Assembly: GCA_963719485.1 (NCBI GenBank)
Contig: OY970387.1
Coordinates: 3,410,001-3,474,000, forward strand
DNA length: 64,000 nucleotides
Reading direction: 5' to 3'
Origin: Bog-473 sp963719485
Lineage (GTDB): Bacteria; Actinomycetota; Acidimicrobiia; Acidimicrobiales; RAAP-2
Shown here: positions 41,578 through 50,187 of the stretch, piece after piece
Layout: each line of letters opens with the position of its first letter
Position numbering within the stretch: position 1 is the first letter of the stretch
The notes under the pieces: model-generated
The model's database searches: none
Seen by the model: only the letters and a program-made list of their open reading frames with translations
Told to the model about the DNA's origin: nothing
Made by a program: the position numbers and the translations under genes

Positions 41578-42414
41578 TCAGGCCGCTTCGTGGACGCCGA
41601 CCACGTCGGCATCGAACGACAGCGCAGCCAGCGCCTCCTCCTCCGCCCGGCGCACCCGGCGGACGCCCACGCCGAGGCGCTCCGCGGTCGACTGCAACGA
41701 GGCGGGGGAGTCGCCGTCGAAGCCGAAGCGGAGCCGGAGCACGTCACGCTGGAGGCCGGGCAGGCGCTCGACCGCATCGCGGACGCTCTCGTAGGTCATG
41801 GTCTGCTCGACATCCCCGACGAAGTCCGAATCATCGGGCGCCACCAACTCGCCCAACGTCGTGGACGACTCGAGGGCGGCGGGCTGGTCCAGCGATGCAG
41901 TCACGCGGGCCACATCTTCGAGAGCCTCCCGCTCGTCGGCCGTCAGTCCCGTCGCCTCGTCCAGCTCGGCCACCGTGGGCGCCCGGCCCAACGTGCTGGC
42001 CAGCTCGGACTTGGTCAGTTCGAGGCGCTGGATCTGCTCGCCGACCTCGAGGGGGATGCGGATGGTGCGACCGTGCTGCTGCACGGCGCGCTGCAGGGCC
42101 TGGCGGATCCACCATGTGGCGTACGTGGAGAAACGGAAGCCGCGCTCCCAGTCGAACTTGTCGACCGCACGCATCAGCCCGAACGTGCCCTCCTGGACCA
42201 GATCGGCCATGTCGACACCGCGGTCCTGGTAACGGCGGGCCCAGTGCACGACCAGCCGAAGGTTGGCCGCCACCATCTGCTTCCGCGCGGCATCGTCACC
42301 GGCCGCGACCCGCTTGGCCAGCTCGACCTGCTGCTCGTGGTCGGGCATGGGGAACTGGTCGAGGTCACGCAACATCAATCCCAACGTGTCCGACGTGCTC
42401 ACCGCGCTCTTCAT
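41578..42414 (-). CDS. RNA polymerase sigma-70 family factor (group 2/3)
   Basis: A 278-residue sigma factor lacking region 1.1. Region 1.2 begins TLGLMLRDLDQFPMPDHEQQVELAKRV, and region 2 has LRLVVHWARRYQDRGVDMADLVQEGTFGLMRAVDKFDWERGFRFSTYATWWIRQALQ with the -10-recognising aromatics. Region 3 is RIPLEVGEQIQRLEL to LGRAPTVAELDEATG, and region 4 is RLPGLQRDVLRLRFGFDG with the HTH STAERLGVGVRRVRRAEEEAL. No anti-sigma gene is adjacent. Resembles actinobacterial HrdB-like alternative factors; the regulon is unknown. Confidence 0.9.
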   Translation of the reverse strand: MKSAVSTSDTLGLMLRDLDQFPMPDHEQQVELAKRVAAGDDAARKQMVAANLRLVVHWARRYQDRGVDMADLVQEGTFGLMRAVDKFDWERGFRFSTYATWWIRQALQRAVQQHGRTIRIPLEVGEQIQRLELTKSELASTLGRAPTVAELDEATGLTADEREALEDVARVTASLDQPAALESSTTLGELVAPDDSDFVGDVEQTMTYESVRDAVERLPGLQRDVLRLRFGFDGDSPASLQSTAERLGVGVRRVRRAEEEALAALSFDADVVGVHEAA

Positions 42415-42570
42415 CTTGGCTCCAGACCTTCTTTGCTCACTCTCAGTCGTACGTACCCGGGGGGTTCCGGGATCAACCTGACGGGTATAACCGCGCCGGA
42501 CTCCGGATCATTCCATGGGGCTGTTCGGACCCGAATTGCGCCGGTTTCCGGCCCGTGGTGGTCTACGGCG

Positions 42571-43143
42571 ATGCCCGGACGCATGGTGCTGCTTCGACAC
42601 GGGGCGACGGAGTGGTCCGAGACAGGAAAACACACCGGGCGGACCGATATTCCCCTGCTCGCGATAGGTGGTGAGCAGGCAAAAGCGGCCGGCGAGCTCG
42701 TCCGCCAGTTCGGCCCCACCACCTTCGGGCAGGTGCTGACGAGTCCGCTGGCCAGGGCCGCTGAGACCTGCGCCCTGGCCGGGTACGTCGGCGAGCCCGA
42801 TCCCGACCTGATGGAGTGGGACTACGGGGCCTACGAGGGGCTGACGACGGCGGAGATCCGGGAGCTGCGGCCCGGCTGGACCCTGTGGGACGAGAGCGTG
42901 CCCGAGGGTGAACGGGCGGCGGACGTCGGCCGGCGGGCCGACCGGGTCATCGAGCGGGCACGGAGTCTCGAGACGGACACCCTGTGCGTGGCGCACGGGC
43001 ACATCCTTCGGGTGCTGACGGCCCGATGGCTCGGACTGCCCCCCGTGGCCGGACGGCTCTTTCTGTTGCGGACGGGCGCCGTCTGCATGCTGGGCTGGGA
43101 ACTCGACTGGCCGGCGATCGAGGCCTGGAACCTGAGGGGATGA
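42571..43143 (+). CDS. Histidine phosphatase family protein (phosphoglycerate-mutase-like)
   Basis: A 190-residue cytoplasmic phosphatase. ATG 42571 gives MPGRMVLLRHGATEWSETGKHTG, whose RHG holds the phospho-accepting His. TSPLARAAETC carries the second Arg, and LMEWDYGAYEGLTTAEI and LCVAHGHILRVL give the general acid and second His. The substrate may be a sugar phosphate or nucleotide; not determinable. The upstream 156-nt gap contains a GTATAA-like AT-rich spot near 42484 and a CCCGG/CCGGG repeat of uncertain meaning. Confidence 0.88.
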   Translation: MPGRMVLLRHGATEWSETGKHTGRTDIPLLAIGGEQAKAAGELVRQFGPTTFGQVLTSPLARAAETCALAGYVGEPDPDLMEWDYGAYEGLTTAEIRELRPGWTLWDESVPEGERAADVGRRADRVIERARSLETDTLCVAHGHILRVLTARWLGLPPVAGRLFLLRTGAVCMLGWELDWPAIEAWNLRG

Positions 43144-43156
43144 GGCGCGTTCCCGG

Positions 43157-43591
43157 TCAGACGGTCGCGACGGCGGTCCCCTGGGCCCGGTCGACCATGT
43201 CGGCCAGGCTGTAGGACTGCAGGTGGGTGCGGATGGTCTCGCCGACGTCCGCCCAGACGGCCAGCAGGACGCACTGTCCCTCGTGGTCGCAGGCGCCGTT
43301 CTCATGGGGCTCCCCGAAGTCGCCGGCGGCGATGGGACCGTCGACCGCCGAGACGATCTGGGCCAGCGAGATCTCCTCGGGGGGGCGGGCGAGCACGTAG
43401 CCGCCGCCGACGCCGCGCTTGGAGCGGACCAACCCGGCTCCCTTCAGCGCCAGGAGGATCTGCTCGAGATACGGCTGGGGCAGGCCCGTTCGGACCGCGA
43501 TGTCCCGGACCGAGGTCGGCAGTTCGGCCCCGTGCAGCGCCAGCGACAGCAAAGCCCGGCTGGCGTAGTCACCCCGTGTGGAGACCCTCAC
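43157..43591 (-). CDS. Rrf2 family transcriptional regulator
   Basis: A 144-residue winged-helix regulator. GTG 43591 gives VRVSTRGDYASRALLSLALH. TSVRDIAVRTGLPQPYLEQILLALKGAGLVRSKRGVGGGY is the Rrf2 helix-turn-helix and wing. Only two cysteines are seen in the sensor loop (GACDHEGQC, C-x5-C), whereas IscR-type proteins have three, so any Fe-S cluster would need another ligand. It is divergent from the phosphatase gene at 43656 with 64 nt between. Target genes unknown. Confidence 0.88.
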   Translation of the reverse strand: MRVSTRGDYASRALLSLALHGAELPTSVRDIAVRTGLPQPYLEQILLALKGAGLVRSKRGVGGGYVLARPPEEISLAQIVSAVDGPIAAGDFGEPHENGACDHEGQCVLLAVWADVGETIRTHLQSYSLADMVDRAQGTAVATV

Positions 43592-43641
43592 AATCTGCCA
43601 TGCTACCGGCCCTTTCGTGAGTAGAGGGGGTGCGCGGGTCG

Positions 43642-43647
43642 TAGGGT
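43642..43647 (+). promoter_or_regulatory. Candidate -10 element of a near-leaderless transcript
   Basis: TAGGGT lies 8 nt before GTG 43656. No ribosome-binding site is visible before that start. The element is within the short divergent region shared with the Rrf2 gene. Confidence 0.3.
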
Positions 43648-43655
43648 GTCCCTCC

Positions 43656-44846
43656 GTGAGTGATGGCGTGGTGGCCCAGGCGACGGCGTCGACGGCCCGG
43701 CAAGGGACCGGGCAGGCGTTCCGGCAACCCTCGCCGCTCCTGCCCGACTGGGAGGGGGCCTGCCTGCACCGGGTGGTTCCGACCCTCCTCGGCGAGCTCG
43801 CCCACCCGGGCGCGGCCCCGCTGCCGTCGTGGTTCCCGGCCCCCGGGGCCGGAGCCGGACAGGTGGTGCTCCTCGTGATCGACGGCCTCGGCGAGGAGCA
43901 GCTGCGGGAGCGGCGCGCCCTGGCCCCGGTGCTCTCGAGTGGTGTCGGAGGACCCATCACGTCGGTCGCCCCGAGCACTACGGCCTGTGCTCTGACGACG
44001 CTCGTGACGGGGCGGGTGCCGGCCGAGCACGGCGTCGTGGGCTACCGCGTGGCGATGGACGGCGACGTCATGAACGTGCTGCAGTGGTCCATCCGGGGCG
44101 CCGACGCGCGCATGTCCGTGCCGGCGGCGACGTTCCAGCCGTTCCCGTCGTTCCCTGGCGCCCCCGGCCCTGTCCCGGTCGTGACACGGCAGGACTTCGG
44201 CCCGACGGGCTTCACGGCCGCGCATCTGGGACGCGTGGACCTGCACCGCTGGTACACGCCCGCCGGGCTCGTCACCGCGGTCCGTCAGTTGACCGCGGCC
44301 GGCGCGCCGTTCGTCTACGCCTATTACGAGGGGATCGACAAGGTCGCCCATGCCGAGGGGCTGGGTCCCTATTACGACGACGAGCTGCGGGCCGCAGATC
44401 GGCTCGTCGGTGACGTGCTCGAAGCACTCCCGTCCGGCGCCGTGCTCATCGTGACCGCTGACCACGGACAGGTCGAGGTCGGCGGCTCCGTCGAGTTGTT
44501 GGGTCCCGAGATCATGGAGGCGGTGACACTGATCAGCGGGGAGGGACGGTTCCGCTGGCTGCACACCCGCCCCGGTGCGAGCAAGGACGTCGCGGAGACG
44601 GCGTTGGCGCTCCACGGCGAGGTGGCGTGGGTGCGGACGAAGGAGCAGATCATTGAGGAGGATTGGCTCGGCGGCGTGCCCTCGGCGACGGTGTCGGATC
44701 GCCTGGGCGACGTCGCCCTCGTGCCGTTCGAGCCCACCGCCTTCCTGGACCCGGCCGACACCGGCGAGCTGCGTCTCAAAGCCCGCCACGGGTCCCTGAC
44801 GTCGGCCGAGATGATGATCCCGCTCCTGGGTTGGCGGGCCCCGTGA
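43656..44846 (+). CDS. Alkaline phosphatase superfamily protein (nucleotide pyrophosphatase-like)
   Basis: A 396-residue metal-dependent phosphodiesterase or phosphatase. GTG 43656 (VSDGVVAQATA) is chosen because the longer frame runs into the divergent Rrf2 gene. VVLLVIDGLGEEQLRER provides the first metal Asp, SVAPSTTACALTTLVTGRVPAEHGVVGY the nucleophilic Thr and following motif, YYEGIDKVAHAEG and VLIVTADHGQVEVG the remaining metal ligands. No signal peptide is evident, so probably cytoplasmic. Substrate unknown; 93 nt before bpa. Confidence 0.85.
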   Translation: MSDGVVAQATASTARQGTGQAFRQPSPLLPDWEGACLHRVVPTLLGELAHPGAAPLPSWFPAPGAGAGQVVLLVIDGLGEEQLRERRALAPVLSSGVGGPITSVAPSTTACALTTLVTGRVPAEHGVVGYRVAMDGDVMNVLQWSIRGADARMSVPAATFQPFPSFPGAPGPVPVVTRQDFGPTGFTAAHLGRVDLHRWYTPAGLVTAVRQLTAAGAPFVYAYYEGIDKVAHAEGLGPYYDDELRAADRLVGDVLEALPSGAVLIVTADHGQVEVGGSVELLGPEIMEAVTLISGEGRFRWLHTRPGASKDVAETALALHGEVAWVRTKEQIIEEDWLGGVPSATVSDRLGDVALVPFEPTAFLDPADTGELRLKARHGSLTSAEMMIPLLGWRAP

Positions 44847-44939
44847 CCGACACGCTTCGGGTGGCAACATTGGGCCGTCGCCGTGCCGGAGGCAGTGAGC
44901 ACAGGCGACCCCGACGATCGAACAGGGACGGAAGGCACC

Positions 44940-45557
44940 ATGGCTGACGCGACCAACGAGGACGTGAAACCCGGCGAGGACGTGACCCCCGGCGAGGACG
45001 TGACCCCCAGCGTGGACGTGACACCCGGCGTGGATGCGACCGCCGGCGAGGCCGGCAGCGGCGCGGCCGGTACCGGCGTGTCCGCCGACGGGTCCGGGGT
45101 CATCGCGCCGGACGAGGTGCTGGCCAGTGGGGCCAGGGAGGAGTCGGGCGAGGAGCGCAAGACCGAATCCGTGAACGAGCCAGCCCGGGTGCTGCGGATC
45201 GGCTCCATGGTCAAGACGCTGCTCGACGAGGTGCGGGCCGCGCCGCTCGACGAGAAGAGCCGGGTGCGCCTGCGCGAGATCTACGAGCAGTCCATCCACG
45301 AGTTGTCCGAGGGGCTGTCGCCGGACCTGGTGGCCGAGCTCGACCGCATGGCGCTGCCCTTCGACTCGGACGCGCCGAGCGAGGCCGAGCTGCGCATCGC
45401 GCAGGCCCAATTGGTCGGGTGGCTGGAGGGCCTGTTCCAGGGGATCCAGGCGACCCTGATGTCACAGCAGATGGCGGCCCGGGCCCAGCTCGAGGAGATG
45501 CGCCAGCGCGGGTTGCCCTCGGCCGGCGAGACGGGGCGGACCGGCGCCTACCTCTGA
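44940..45557 (+). CDS. bpa: Bacterial proteasome activator (Bpa/PafE)
   Basis: A 205-residue ring-forming activator of the 20S proteasome, ATP-independent. The N-terminal ~75 residues are disordered and contain a tandem DVTPG/EDVTP repeat encoded by near-identical DNA units. The conserved helical core reads VLRIGSMVKTLLDEVRAAPLDEKSRVRLREIYEQS and LGSPDL-like SEGLSPDLVAELDRM, then EAELRIAQAQLVGWLEGLFQGI. The C-terminus is GAYL, where mycobacterial Bpa has GQYL, the motif that docks into proteasome alpha-subunit pockets. It implies that a proteasome is encoded elsewhere in the genome. Confidence 0.88.
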   Translation: MADATNEDVKPGEDVTPGEDVTPSVDVTPGVDATAGEAGSGAAGTGVSADGSGVIAPDEVLASGAREESGEERKTESVNEPARVLRIGSMVKTLLDEVRAAPLDEKSRVRLREIYEQSIHELSEGLSPDLVAELDRMALPFDSDAPSEAELRIAQAQLVGWLEGLFQGIQATLMSQQMAARAQLEEMRQRGLPSAGETGRTGAYL

Positions 45558-45594
45558 TCAGAGGGGGTGGCACCGGCGGCGCGAGGCTGCACCC

Positions 45595-45739
45595 GTGACG
45601 GACATCGAGGCGCCAGGACCTCGTCCCGGGCCTGATCTGGCTGGTCGACACGCTCTTCCCGCTGTGGGACGGCAAGCGCAGGACCCTGCATGACAAAGTG
45701 GCCGGATCGGTCGTCCTCCGGGTCCGCCCGGCGGGATAG
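45595..45739 (+). pseudogene. C-terminal remnant of an RDD-family membrane protein
   Basis: The frame ending at TAG 45737-45739 reads GLIWLVDTLFPLWDGKRRTLHDKVAGSVVL, the typical end of RDD proteins (last membrane helix, then WD...RTLHDKVAGT). Upstream the frame is closed by a TGA at 45596-45598 within GTGACG and no start fits. GTG 45595 opens a different frame, which would need a shift to reach the tail. Only about 45 codons survive, so most of the gene is gone. Lies between bpa and dnaE. Confidence 0.6.
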
Positions 45740-45803
45740 ATTGCTGAGTCCGGGGCGAATCACACAGGTGTAAGTTTCACAGGACGTGGCGAAAGGAGGG
45801 CCG

Positions 45804-48800
45804 GTGTCGGAGCGGTCGTTTACGCATCTGCACACCCACACCGAGTTCTCCATGCTGGACGGGGCGGCCCGGGTGGGGGACCTGGTCGCGGCCGCCGTGG
45901 CCGACGGGCAACCCGCGCTGGGCATCACCGACCACGGCAACATGTACGGGGTCCTCGACTTCTACAAGGCCTGTCGCGACCAGGGTGTCGTGCCCATCAT
46001 CGGCACCGAGTCCTACATGGCCGGCGAGTCGCGGCTGGAGCGCCCGGTGCGCCGGGGCCGGGTGGACGACACGGGCGGCGACGTCGAGGGGGGCCAGAAG
46101 CTCTACTACCACCTGACCCTCCTCGCCGAGACGGTCGAGGGCTACCGCAACCTCATGCAGCTGTCCTCGGCGGCCTACCTCGAGGGCTACTACTACAAGC
46201 CCCGGGTCGACTGGGAGCTGCTGGAGCGGCACCACACGGGACTGATCGCCACCACAGGGTGTCTCGGCGGTGTCGTGCTCCAGGCCTTACTGGCGGGCGA
46301 CGTCGAGGGGGCCGAGCGCAAGGCGGCCCGGCTGCAGGACATCTTCGGGCGCGACAACCTCTTCGTCGAGCTGCAGGACCACGGGATCGCCGACCAGCAC
46401 CGGACGAATCCGCAGCTGATCGAGATCGCCCGTCGCCTGGACGCCCCGCTGCTCGCCACCAACGACAGCCACTACACCCACCGAGAGGACGCGGTCGCCC
46501 ACGACGCCCTCCTGTGCGTGCAGACCGGCGCCCTCCTGTCCGACACCAACCGCTTCAAGTTCGAGGGCACCGAGCACTACCTCAAGACGGCCGCCGAGAT
46601 GCGCCACCTCTTCCGCGACGTCCCCGACGCCTGCGACAACACGCTGCTGATCGCGGAACGGGCCGACGTGCAGATCGAGCTCGGGAAGCCGAGCCTGCCC
46701 GAGTTCCCGGTGCCGGACCAGTTCAGCGGCGAGACCTACGAAGAGCGGGCGTCGGCCTACCTCCGCGACCTCACCATGGTGGGCGCGCGGGAGCGCTACG
46801 GCGCAACGCTGCCCGCTGAGGTGGTGGAGCGGCTCGACTACGAGCTGGGTGTCATCGACAACATGGGGTTCGCCGCCTACTTCCTCGTCGTCTGGGACCT
46901 GATCCGCTACGCCCGCGAATCGGGCATCCGGGTGGGACCGGGCCGGGGCTCGGCGGCCGGCTGCTGCGTGGCCTACTGCCTCAAGATCGTGGACCTCGAC
47001 CCCATCCGCTACGACCTGCTCTTCGAGCGCTTCCTCAACCCCGGCCGCAAGCAGATGCCCGACATCGACATGGACTTCGACGAGCGCTACCGCGCCGACG
47101 TCATGCGCTATGCGGCGGAGAAGTACGGCAGCGACAGGGTGGCCCAGGTCATCACGTTCTCGACGATCAAGGCGCGCGCCGCCGTGCGCGACGCCGCCCG
47201 CGTGCTCGGCAAGCCCTACATCGTGGGCGACCGCATCGCCAAGGCCATGCCGCCGCTCGTCATGGGCCGCGACACCCCACTGCACGCCTGCATCATCAAG
47301 ACCGACGGGCACGAGGAGGGGTACGCGGCGGCGGCCGAGCTGCGCACCATGCGCGACACCGACCCCGACGCCAAGGAGGTGATTGAGGTCGCGCTGGGGC
47401 TGGAGGGGCTGCGGCGCCAGGACGGCATCCACGCCGCCGCGGTGGTGATCTCCCGCGATCCGCTGACCGACTACCTGCCGATCCAGCGCAAGCCCGGCGC
47501 CGGCGAGGCGCCCGAGGACGCGCCCATCGTCACCCAGTACGAGATGCACGGGGTCGAGGACCTCGGTCTGCTGAAGATGGACTTCCTCGGCTTGCGCAAC
47601 CTGTCGGTGATGGAGCGCGCGCTCGACCTGATCGAGACGGAGACGGGGGAGCGGCCCGACATCGACGCCGTCGACCTCGACGACCAGCCGACGCTCGAGA
47701 TGCTGCGGCGTGCCGAGTCGATCGGGGTGTTCCAGCTCGAGGGCACGGCGATGCGCCAGACCCTGCGCGCCCTCGCCCCGACGAGCTTCGACGACGTGGC
47801 CGCCCTGGTGGCCCTGTACCGCCCGGGCCCCATGGCGGCCAACATGCACCGCGACTACCCCGAGCTGAAGAACGGGCGCAAGGAGCTCACCTACCTGCAC
47901 CCGGACATCGAGCCGATCCTCAAGGACACCTACGGGCTCATGCTGTACCAGGAGTCGGTGATGCGGGTCGCCCAGAAGTTCGCCGGGTACAGCCTCGAGG
48001 AGGCCGACAACCTGCGCAAGGCGTGCGGCAAGAAGATCCGCAAGCTCATCGCCGCCGAGCGCGAGAAGTTCGTCGCCGGCTGCGTGACCGAGGGCTACGG
48101 CGAGGAGTTGGGCACGCAGCTGTTCGACATCATCGAGCCGTTCGCCGACTACGCGTTCAACAAGTCCCACTCCTACGGCTACGGCCTCGTCGCCTACCAG
48201 ACGGCCTGGCTCAAGGCGCACTACCCGGTCGAGTACATGTCGGCGCTGCTGACGTCGGTGAAGGACAACAAGGACAAGACTGCCGTGTACCTGGCCGAGT
48301 GCCGCTCCATGGGCATCGACGTGCTCGTGCCCGACGTCAACCGCTCGCTGGCCGAGTTCGCGCCGGACCGCAGCGTGGGGGAGGACCGGCACGGCACCAA
48401 CCAGGCGATCGTCTTCGGGCTGGCCGCGGTGCGCAACGTCGGCGAGAGCCTGGTGGAGCGGATCGTGGCCGAGCGCACGGCCAACGGGCCCTTCGCGGAC
48501 ATCTTCGACTTCTGCGCCCGGGTCGACCCCGTGGTGCTGAACAAGCGCACCATGGAGTCGCTCGTCAAGGGCGGCGGCTTCGACTCGTTGGGCCACCCGC
48601 GCCAGGGCCTGTGCCTGGTCCTGGAGGCCATCGTCGACCGCTCGATCGAGCGCCGCAAGGAGCAGGATCTCGGCATCACCACTCTCTTCGCCGCGTTCGA
48701 GGAGGAGGAGGCGGCCGACCCGGGGTGGGGCGGGGCCAAGGTCGCCATCCCCGACACCGAGTTCGACAAGGCGCAGCGCCTGGCCTTCGAGAAAGAGATG

Positions 48801-49391
48801 CTCGGCCTCTACGTGAGCGACCATCCCCTCATGGGCTACGAGGCCGCGTTGGCCCGGCACACCGACTCCACCCTGGCGGACATGCGCGAGGACGACACGG
48901 CGGTGGGTGACCGCTCGCCGGTGCGGTCGGTGGGCGGGGTGGTGACCGACCTGCGCCGCTCGTACACGAAGAAGGGCGACCTGATGGCCCGGTTCGTGCT
49001 CGAGGACCTGCAGGCCGCCATGGAGGTCTTCGTGTTCCCGAAGACGATGGCCGAGTACGGCGCCCTCATCGAGAACGACGCCATCCTGGTCGTCCGGGGC
49101 CGCCTCGACACCCGCGAGGAGGAACCGAAGATCGTCTGCATGGAGGTGAGCCGGCCGCCCCTCGAGCGGGGCCAGGAGGACCTCCACATCACGCTGCCCC
49201 TGGGCGTGCTCACGGACGCCAAGGTCGATGGGTTGAAGGACGTCCTGAGCGGCCATCCGGGGCAGTCACCGGTGCTCCTGCACGTGGGCGCCAAGGTCCT
49301 GCGCCTCCCGCCGGAGTTCAATGTGGACTGCCGCAACGGCCTGGTGGGCGAGCTCAAGCGGCTGCTCGGTCAGAGCGCCGTCCTCTCCTGA
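45804..49391 (+). CDS. dnaE: DNA polymerase III alpha subunit (DnaE)
   Basis: The replicative polymerase, 1195 residues. GTG 45804 is chosen because AAGGAGG lies 5 nt upstream, inside the longer possible frame from 45786. The N-terminal PHP domain reads SFTHLHTHTEFSMLDGAARV and ALGITDHGNMYG. The polymerase core has GVGPGRGSAAGCCVAYCLKI-type GPGRGSAAG, and PDIDMDFDERYR (catalytic Asp residues near 417-421) and NKSHSYGYGLVAYQTAWLK follow. The C-terminal OB domain contains VGGVVTDLRRSYTKKGDLMA. It resembles DnaE1, not the ImuB-associated DnaE2. Confidence 0.95.
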   Translation: MSERSFTHLHTHTEFSMLDGAARVGDLVAAAVADGQPALGITDHGNMYGVLDFYKACRDQGVVPIIGTESYMAGESRLERPVRRGRVDDTGGDVEGGQKLYYHLTLLAETVEGYRNLMQLSSAAYLEGYYYKPRVDWELLERHHTGLIATTGCLGGVVLQALLAGDVEGAERKAARLQDIFGRDNLFVELQDHGIADQHRTNPQLIEIARRLDAPLLATNDSHYTHREDAVAHDALLCVQTGALLSDTNRFKFEGTEHYLKTAAEMRHLFRDVPDACDNTLLIAERADVQIELGKPSLPEFPVPDQFSGETYEERASAYLRDLTMVGARERYGATLPAEVVERLDYELGVIDNMGFAAYFLVVWDLIRYARESGIRVGPGRGSAAGCCVAYCLKIVDLDPIRYDLLFERFLNPGRKQMPDIDMDFDERYRADVMRYAAEKYGSDRVAQVITFSTIKARAAVRDAARVLGKPYIVGDRIAKAMPPLVMGRDTPLHACIIKTDGHEEGYAAAAELRTMRDTDPDAKEVIEVALGLEGLRRQDGIHAAAVVISRDPLTDYLPIQRKPGAGEAPEDAPIVTQYEMHGVEDLGLLKMDFLGLRNLSVMERALDLIETETGERPDIDAVDLDDQPTLEMLRRAESIGVFQLEGTAMRQTLRALAPTSFDDVAALVALYRPGPMAANMHRDYPELKNGRKELTYLHPDIEPILKDTYGLMLYQESVMRVAQKFAGYSLEEADNLRKACGKKIRKLIAAEREKFVAGCVTEGYGEELGTQLFDIIEPFADYAFNKSHSYGYGLVAYQTAWLKAHYPVEYMSALLTSVKDNKDKTAVYLAECRSMGIDVLVPDVNRSLAEFAPDRSVGEDRHGTNQAIVFGLAAVRNVGESLVERIVAERTANGPFADIFDFCARVDPVVLNKRTMESLVKGGGFDSLGHPRQGLCLVLEAIVDRSIERRKEQDLGITTLFAAFEEEEAADPGWGGAKVAIPDTEFDKAQRLAFEKEMLGLYVSDHPLMGYEAALARHTDSTLADMREDDTAVGDRSPVRSVGGVVTDLRRSYTKKGDLMARFVLEDLQAAMEVFVFPKTMAEYGALIENDAILVVRGRLDTREEEPKIVCMEVSRPPLERGQEDLHITLPLGVLTDAKVDGLKDVLSGHPGQSPVLLHVGAKVLRLPPEFNVDCRNGLVGELKRLLGQSAVLS

Positions 49392-49414
49392 GGAGGTGAC
49401 GCTGCGTCAAAATG

Positions 49415-49435
49415 CCATCTGACCTGGTCAGGTGG
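49415..49435 (+). terminator. Hairpin downstream of dnaE
   Basis: CCATCTGA (49415-49422) pairs with TCAGGTGG (49428-49435), 8 bp with one G-U pair and a 5-nt loop, 23 nt after the dnaE stop. No U-run. Probable transcript end before the next gene. Confidence 0.45.
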
Positions 49436-49491
49436 GCCGATGCGGCCTCCCGCCGGGTCGGGCTGGTTGGGAACGCACGCGGCGCAACCAG

Positions 49492-49497
49492 TAGACT
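49492..49497 (+). promoter_or_regulatory. Candidate -10 element of a leaderless transcript
   Basis: TAGACT lies 6 nt before ATG 49504, and TTGGGA (49467-49472) lies 19 nt further upstream. No ribosome-binding site precedes the ATG, so translation of a leaderless mRNA is likely. Confidence 0.45.
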
Positions 49498-49503
49498 GGA
49501 CCC

Positions 49504-50175
49504 ATGCCGATCGTAGTGAGCACCAAGGATTGCACTGCGCTCAGTGATACTGAGCTGGTTGAAATGGCGGATCTTTGTGCGGACCGGCCACCGGGTTTCG
49601 ACATCGGCTACCTCTCCAAAGAGCGTGAAGCCTGGGTGCTCATCACCCAGGCCCGGGAGGGGAACAAGCTCCGGGGCTACTCGTTCTGCACCCTCGAGCG
49701 CATCGGAGGGACTCCCTCCCTGCTGGTCGGGCTGGCGCTGGTCGATCGCACGTCGCGCGCCGAAGCAGCGCTCAAGAGCATCATGGCGGACCAGTACCGC
49801 CGGGCGCTGCTGGCCTTCCCCGACGAGGATGTCCTGCTGGGGACCCGTCTCCTGACACCTGAGGGTTTCCGTGCCTTCAACGGCCTGCAGGACGTCGTGC
49901 CCTTCCCGGGCCACAAGTCCTCGGGCGAGGAGCGGGCCTGGGCCCGGCGGCTGTCGAAGCGCTTCGGCTGCGAGAGCCGGCTGGACGACCGCACCTTCGT
50001 GCTGAAGGGCGACGGCTCGGTGGCCGGCGGCCTGGACTTCGTCGCCCCCAAGGTCAAGATCCCCGAAGGGGTCGAGACGCACTTCGACAACTTCAAGGCC
50101 GACCGGGGCGACCGCCTGGTCGCCTTCGGTTGGGCGATGGCCGAGGACCTGGCGGGGGGCAAGCTCGGCCGCTGA
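49504..50175 (+). CDS. Conserved protein of unknown function, 223 residues
   Basis: I do not recognise a family with certainty. The protein has no signal peptide or membrane helix. It starts MPIVVSTKDCTALSDTELVEMADLC and contains a beta-rich stretch (YLSKEREAWVLITQAREGNKLRGYSFCTLERIGGTPSLLVGLALV) whose strand order resembles an N-acyltransferase core, then LRTSR-like DRTSRAEAALKSIMADQYRRALLAFPDEDVLLGTRL. Late segments include PFPGHKSSGEERAWARRLSKRFG and VLKGDGSVAGGLD. A GNAT-like fold is a guess. Leaderless-type promoter; stands after dnaE. Confidence 0.7.
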   Translation: MPIVVSTKDCTALSDTELVEMADLCADRPPGFDIGYLSKEREAWVLITQAREGNKLRGYSFCTLERIGGTPSLLVGLALVDRTSRAEAALKSIMADQYRRALLAFPDEDVLLGTRLLTPEGFRAFNGLQDVVPFPGHKSSGEERAWARRLSKRFGCESRLDDRTFVLKGDGSVAGGLDFVAPKVKIPEGVETHFDNFKADRGDRLVAFGWAMAEDLAGGKLGR

Positions 50176-50187
50176 GCCGGGAGCCCG

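Noticed and set aside
46287..49256. 989-codon open frame antisense to dnaE
   Set aside because: It is the mirror of a highly expressed-type G+C-rich gene; composition is biased to Arg, His, Val and Gly with no domain, and dnaE is certain.
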